A stretch of 64,000 nt of DNA, taken from positions 62,001 through 126,000 of the forward strand of contig MCGE01000036.1 of NCBI GenBank assembly GCA_002105175.1. The letters are read 5' to 3'. Of the stretch, positions 58,704 to 64,000 are shown in pieces. The position numbers and the translations under genes were made by a program. Below the pieces are notes generated by a model. The model did not search any database. It was not told where the DNA came from and saw only the letters and a list, made by a program, of their open reading frames with translations. This DNA comes from Absidia repens. Taxonomy: Eukaryota; Mucoromycota; Mucoromycetes; Mucorales; Cunninghamellaceae. Position 1 is the first letter of the stretch, and every line of letters begins with the position of its first letter.

Positions 58704-58940
58704 ATGAGTGAATACCGTGTTGGCGATTGTATCTTGGATAATCCTCCCATGATTTCCACCGCTCTTGTTAGCTGTCGAGAAAGTGGCTATTTCTGCTATT
58801 GCCGGGATTATGGATGGACTATTATTGTTGTGATTGTGGTTCTTGTGTTGTCATTCCTTGTTTGTTTCTTACGGTATAGAAAAATGCGTAAGCAAGCCGC
58901 TGCAAACGCTCATCATCAAATCCCTAACCAACCCGTATAA
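58704..58940 (+). CDS. Small single-pass membrane protein, 78 aa
   Basis: Single exon. The first 37 residues contain four cysteines (VGDCILD, VSCRES, YFCYCRDYG). A clear membrane segment follows at about 39-57 (TIIVVIVVLVLSFLVCFL), then a basic, short cytosolic tail (RYRKMRKQAAAN...PNQPV). By the positive-inside rule the Cys-rich N-terminus would face outside or the lumen, with no cleavable signal. TATATAAAAG lies 158 bp upstream of the ATG. Not recognised; function unknown. Confidence 0.5.
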   Translation: MSEYRVGDCILDNPPMISTALVSCRESGYFCYCRDYGWTIIVVIVVLVLSFLVCFLRYRKMRKQAAANAHHQIPNQPV

Positions 58941-59358
58941 ACACCTACCCATCTCTGTTGCTCTTTCACGTCTATAATCTATCCCAATCCTTACTTTACA
59001 TTATTATTATTATTATTATCATCATTATTACCAATTTTCCTCCTGTCTTTTTATCATTTTCCCCTCCTAAAGATATCTTTATCAATATAAATAAAGCTAC
59101 AGTTGTATATATACCAATATCTATCTACGATCATCAATTCAATGAATCTGTGTGTTATGTATGGAGGAGTCATAAAAAAAAAAAAAAAGAGTCATTTTAT
59201 TTTGTACATCAGATGTAACACGAAAAAAAGTGAAAAAATAAAACTACAACTAAAAAAAAATTAAAGATATATATAAGGACTAGACTACATAACACTAATT
59301 CAAAATGGAATAAAGGAGGAGGAGGAGACGATTCTATGTATTATTTCTACAATCATAC
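58941..59358. other. 3' flanks of convergent genes
   Basis: About 420 bp. It has an ATT trinucleotide run at 59001-59019, AATAAAG near 59090, and AT-rich DNA to the LKR/SDH stop. No gene. Confidence 0.45.
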
Positions 59359-62300
59359 TTATTGCCAGATGCCACTACCGGTAGGGTCCAAACGAATGGC
59401 TTGCGCAGGCTTGACTTGTTCCACAAAGTGCACACCATGACTTTCCAATTGATCCAGGACAGGCACATATACCTGAGGTTTAATCGGACGTAAAATACCA
59501 CGGTCGGTGATTTGATTGTCAAGTACCAATTCCGTGACCATAGCCGCAGGCAGGCCAACGGTTTTTGCCATGGCCGTTTCGTTTTCTTGACCATATTGAA
59601 TCATGGTCGATGTGATGGTTTCCTTTATTATTTAAAAAAAAAAAAAGGTGAGACAAAATTTCCAAACCCCCATCCACATCAAGCAAAGTTGTGTTTTTTT
59701 TTGGTGCTTTTACCTTTTGTCCATCCTTGGATTCAATGCCAAATTCATGATGCATCGCCACCATATCCTTTTCACCGGCTTGGTAGGCCAATTGATGGGT
59801 CAACAAGGAAGAGAAAATATCCAATGCCTTGTCTTGGTTCGATGGGAAGGGAACATTGTCTAATCCACGGGATAAAAAGTCGAGTGCGCTGTTCACGTTG
59901 TCCATCATTTCACCTCCTTCTTTCAATCCTAAGGTCTTGGCCAATGCACCGGATTTCTCTCCAAGAACTTGATCAAAGTATTGTTTCTATGTTTTTTTTT
60001 TTTAAAAAAAGTTAAGCCTTTTTTTGATGCCTTACTCATATTAAGAGCGATTTTTTTTTTACTTACCCAGTTGGAACAAGTCAAAGAGCGTTTCAAATCC
60101 AAGAATCCCAATTGTTTCAAAGCATAAAGGAGATCGGAGTAACCTTGGTATCTGAGCGTACCTCTAAACATGGTATCCATATCCTTCAAATCACCCAGTC
60201 CATAGATATCAGCGTAGCCCAATGAATTGCGATTAGCTAACCCTTCAAACACAAAGCCTTGATATGCGGTTCGGATGGTAGGGAAATGGTTTTTCAATAA
60301 ATCATCCCCAGAAATAGCATGCTCCTACAAAAAAAAGATAATCATTGTCAGACGTCTATACAAAAGTGAGGGGCGGGGGGCGCACGGGTGGACTAGTTAT
60401 TATTACCTTTCCATTCGCCCAATAAAGGGCATCATTTCCACTGGCTGTCAAGACACCTCGAGGAGACCAACTGAATTTATATCCCAAAGGTACATTGGAT
60501 GCTTCAGGAGCAGGTAAACCACCACACCATGAGATAAATGATCGAATCTATTTTCCACCACCAACAGAAACGAGGAGATTTTTTTTTTATTAGCAACTAT
60601 CCAACTTCTTTCTCTCTTTCTTTCATTATTACCTTTTTGCCATTTTGTTTAGCGTCATCAATGATTTTCATGGCTGACATGTGATCAATCCCAGGATCCA
60701 ACCCGACTTCATTCATAATCAATACATCGGATTTTTGTGCATCTTGATCCAAGGTTTGCATTTCAGGCGACACATAACTTGCCGTCACCATATGCTTTCT
60801 TTGTTCCACACATAATTTAGCCACATTGGCGTGTAAAAACGCAGGAACGAAACTATAGATAAAAAAAAAAAAAGTGAGTTCAAAACTCCGTCTACTATGT
60901 GTTTTTTTTAAGGGGGGGAGAAGAAGGGGCGTCATGTACCTGACCACCACATCTGCTTTGGAAATCATTGATGATAATTGTGTCTTGTCCGAAATGTCCA
61001 GTGTCACGGCTTGAGCATTGTCCTTATTTGCCACCAAGGCCTGAGCTTCTTGAAGCATATTGCTGGCTAATGTATCATCACCAATACAATAAAATAAAAA
61101 AGGGGATGAATATTGACTCCTCCCGTTTGATGAGTTCTTTTTTTTTTCTGTTTACCTACTACCATGTTGACATCAGGTCGTTTTGTTAAATGATTCACTA
61201 ATGGTCCAGCTACCATGCCTGAACCAAGCAAGAGAACCGTCTTTTTGTTTTGATGCTGTTGATGTGTTTTTTGGACTTTGGCGAGAGGCGTGGCCAAATC
61301 TTGATGTGCCTTGGTAAGGTTGCCATCTTCAGCAATGATCGAGTTACGAATGCTAGGAGACCAATCTTTGGATGATTTACCAGGATGAATCTATCATTAA
61401 TATATTAAATGATGCACCATAAGTAACAAAATAAGACAACAAGAAGGATCCTTTTTCAACTTACTAGTTCTTTCAAATAAGGATATAGCTTGGCACTAAA
61501 GTGTTCACTGCTTTCAACCGGTAGTTCTGCAGGGAGAATGTCAATACCCATGATTTGTGTACCCTTTCCTTCAGGACTAGTAAAAATAAAAATAAAAACG
61601 AGGGCGATTTAGTATATATCTCAATATTAATACTACTTGAATTGTAACTTACTTTTTATGTTCCTTGTTGTTGATGGCATCATAGTAAAAGAATCCATCG
61701 TCTATAGTGGTTGTATGAGAGAGACATTCAAAGGCACCCTATATATATATATATTAAATTGTCAGTACAATAAGAAAAAAAACGCTATATTTATTTTTTT
61801 TACCTTGACATCACAAACAATATCTGCCAACGTCATCATTTTGCCTGGAAGGATAAGTCCTTGTTCTTGCTGTAACTGGATCGATTTTAGTTGCTCATTG
61901 GTCAAAATGCGAGGATATCGTTGATCCCAGTAGCCACCAGTAACTACACCATTTACATAAGGTGCAATCTAAAACAAAACAAAAAGATAAAGAAATCAGT
62001 ACATCATCGTCCTCATTTAATTGGAGGGGTTGTGTGTGGGCATCACCTTTTCATGGAATTTGGAATGGTATTCTTTTGGATTTTCAAGATAATGTTCAAA
62101 GCTAATCATAGGCTCGCCATTTTTCTTTTGTTCCAAATAGTCTTTTGAGTGCAAGTGAGTGGCATAGACTTTATTCAACCGAGGATCTATAACAAAAAGC
62201 AACAACGAAAGAGTCAGATCACATTTTTTGTAGGAGTAAAAATATATTGACTTTACTTTTATCATTGACCACTTTGCTTAAATCTTCTACAGGAACGAAT

Positions 62301-63385
62301 TCATGAGGTAATTCCTTGAATACATCCATAGCACCCTACAAGTCATTCAAGTGTTAATTTCCCCCACCTGCCTATATTTCCCGTTATTTCCTTCTTATAA
62401 GCTTACATGGGCCACATTTCCATCACCAGTAAACGCATAAACCAAAGGACCAAACTTTTCAGGAGTTCCTTGATCTTGGATCATATTTCCAACTTGACTT
62501 AATGAGAGCCGAGCCGATGCCAAAGAAGAATAACCATGTGCCATCCCAAGATACTGTAATGAATAATGATCATCATCATCATAATAATAACATTAATATT
62601 AAACAAAGGACATATATATAAAGCTTACCATGAAAGGGGTAGAATAACCCAAACCCAAGAAACGATGACCCATTCCATGTAGCATATCAATCATCCCAGC
62701 TTTGCCTGCAAATTCACCAAAAGCTACCAACCGGTGGCCATGATCATCTTTCATCAATTCATAATCCATCAATCGAATATTCTATATTTGCAATAGATGG
62801 TGTGTGTGTGTGAGTAAAAATAATATGACTATGATTTGCGTCCATCTTCGCCATTTTACCTTGTCAAGAATAGATTGTAACATTGGCATATTGCTGGCAT
62901 TTCCTTTATGCGTATGCGAAAAGAAGACATAGGATTTATCCTTCAACAAGGATTCAGATGGCACTTCTTTGATCCCAAGAATAATATCCGCCTTGGATAA
63001 ATCTTCAGAAACAATGGCACCCGCCTATGTATAAATATATAAAAGAAAACCGAGTTGAAGCTTCTATGCTTTATATATTTTTTACATCCACAAAAAACCA
63101 CAACCCGCCCGCATGAATCCTTTTTTTTACCTTTTTATAATCGGCATCTGAATAAATCCGTTTTGTGCTTGGTTGAACATAAACATCAGTTCCAGTTTCA
63201 CGGACAAGTTGTTGGACAGCAGCAGGCGTCAAAGCAGTACGTCGTTCCCAACGGCTTTTGTCTTCTCTTCTTAAACCCAAGGTTCGGTATCCAGATGTAC
63301 CTTGAGAGGAATGGTATTGATATTTGTGCTGCTTGGCTGTTGTTGAATAGCAGCGTCGAATGCTTTGGTGTCGTAATGAAAGCAT
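59359..63385 (-). CDS. Bifunctional lysine-ketoglutarate reductase/saccharopine dehydrogenase (AASS-like), mitochondrial
   Basis: Sixteen exons: 63385-63131, 63024-62860, 62781-62629, 62553-62407, 62335-62257, 62186-62047, 61968-61804, 61738-61653, 61576-61465, 61390-61156, 61066-60940, 60852-60633, 60547-60407, 60324-60067, 59986-59714, 59622-59359; 939 aa in frame (human AASS is 926). The N-terminus [18 protein letters not shown] looks like a mitochondrial targeting peptide. The LKR domain (about 30-455) has [19 protein letters not shown] and [24 protein letters not shown]. The SDH domain (about 480-939) starts with Rossmann motif LGSGMVAG (489-496) and includes [33 protein letters not shown] and [13 protein letters not shown]. 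Role: lysine plus 2-oxoglutarate to saccharopine, then to aminoadipate semialdehyde and glutamate. This is a catabolic-type fusion, unlike separate yeast Lys1 and Lys9. Confidence 0.95.
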
Positions 63386-64000
63386 TTTGTGTAAATGAGT
63401 AATATTAAACAATAAAGAGGAAAAAGAAAGAGAGAGAACGGGAACAAGATTTGTTTTAAATGTTACTATTCAGAAATTCTCACGATCATGCACAGCCGTG
63501 GAAAAAAAGGGAACCCCCCTGGATTTAAATCCCCGACATTCACACCTAAAACCATAGCACTCTCACGGCCCTTTTCCATGAATGTACTTGGAACTAGGCA
63601 GTAAGACCAGTAATAAAATGAAAATAAAAAACTTAATGTATACATATATATATATATTGAAAGGTGTCATTTATCAAAGCAACTTGTGCTTTGTTTTTTT
63701 GATACAAGATATTGACAAGGAAGCCATATGGCAGATCTAATAAAAAAAAAGAACCACATGATCACATGGGTTGTAATCAGATAGCTTATCATAGGAAACG
63801 CCCATCCCACTTTCCTGGGGAAGGCAAAACTCCCACGCATTTTATAATGGATCTATTCCTCTTTTTGCCCTTAACTTTATCATTCATCGTCATGACTCAA
63901 CGTTCTTTTTTTTACTTCCCAGGTCCCATAATTATATACAAAAAGGCCCCCATTGGCTCTATATTTTTACTCATATATATTGCATGAATGATGCTCCACT
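63386..64000. other. Upstream region of LKR/SDH
   Basis: No gene supported. It holds a tRNA-like inverted-repeat segment (63494-63570), an AATAAA near 63613, a TA run near 63645-63656, and an ATG-containing frame to the right edge that is probably chance. Confidence 0.45.
63494..63570 (-). other. tRNA-like or tRNA-derived segment, degenerate
   Basis: A 77-nt span is bounded by GGCCGTG (63570-63564) and CACGGCT (63500-63494), a 7-bp acceptor-like pairing with one G-U. Inside, GGGATTTAAATCC (63533-63521) resembles a B-box/T-loop. The expected D-arm and A-box are poor and a T-run follows the B-box, so it is unlikely to be a working tRNA gene. It may be a tRNA-derived relic. Confidence 0.25.

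Overview
The window looks like nuclear DNA from a fungus, most likely a member of the Mucoromycota (Mucorales-like); I cannot name the genus. The evidence is the dense short GT-AG introns (about 50-120 bp), long poly-A and poly-T runs in introns and intergenic DNA, and the gene set: a velvet regulator, a Zn2Cys6 factor, a heme oxygenase, a HET-like protein and a mitochondrial two-domain lysine-ketoglutarate reductase/saccharopine dehydrogenase. I rebuilt the exon chains by hand. Every multi-exon model except one closes in frame from ATG to stop; the allantoinase is one base out of frame.

Layout. 0.6-6.8 kb, minus strand: Pol5/MYBBP1A nucleolar protein, then a tail-anchored heme oxygenase with duplicated Cys-Pro motifs. 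6.8-10.6 kb: intergenic, with a dispersed repeat copy. 10.6-18.2 kb, plus strand: 14-TM MFS transporter, ankyrin/Nudix NADH pyrophosphatase, repeat copy, penta-EF-hand protein. 18.5-23.7 kb, minus strand: velvet regulator, tetraspanin-like protein, small Aim19-like membrane protein. The last is divergent from an FHA-domain protein kinase (23.8-26.5 kb, plus; 14 exons, one of 8 nt). 26.5-36.6 kb: repeat-rich and gene-poor, with a Cys-rich secreted peptide, a frameshifted allantoinase and a secreted Pro/Ala/Gly-rich protein. 36.6-54.1 kb: five plus-strand genes in a row (sphingoid-base kinase, 1381-aa coiled-coil protein, Zn2Cys6 factor, HET-like protein, CASP/Coy1 golgin). 54-59 kb: small candidate secreted or membrane ORFs. 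59.4-63.4 kb, minus strand: LKR/SDH.

The genes do not form one pathway. Themes are nucleolar and Golgi housekeeping, heme and NADH turnover, nitrogen and lysine catabolism, and regulation. The main signal beyond the genes is a dispersed non-coding repeat (up to about 720-780 bp) in both orientations, found in most of the long intergenic gaps. A short palindromic motif family built on TACTGTACAGTA also recurs, mostly between genes. No viral, CRISPR or bacterial-type element was found.
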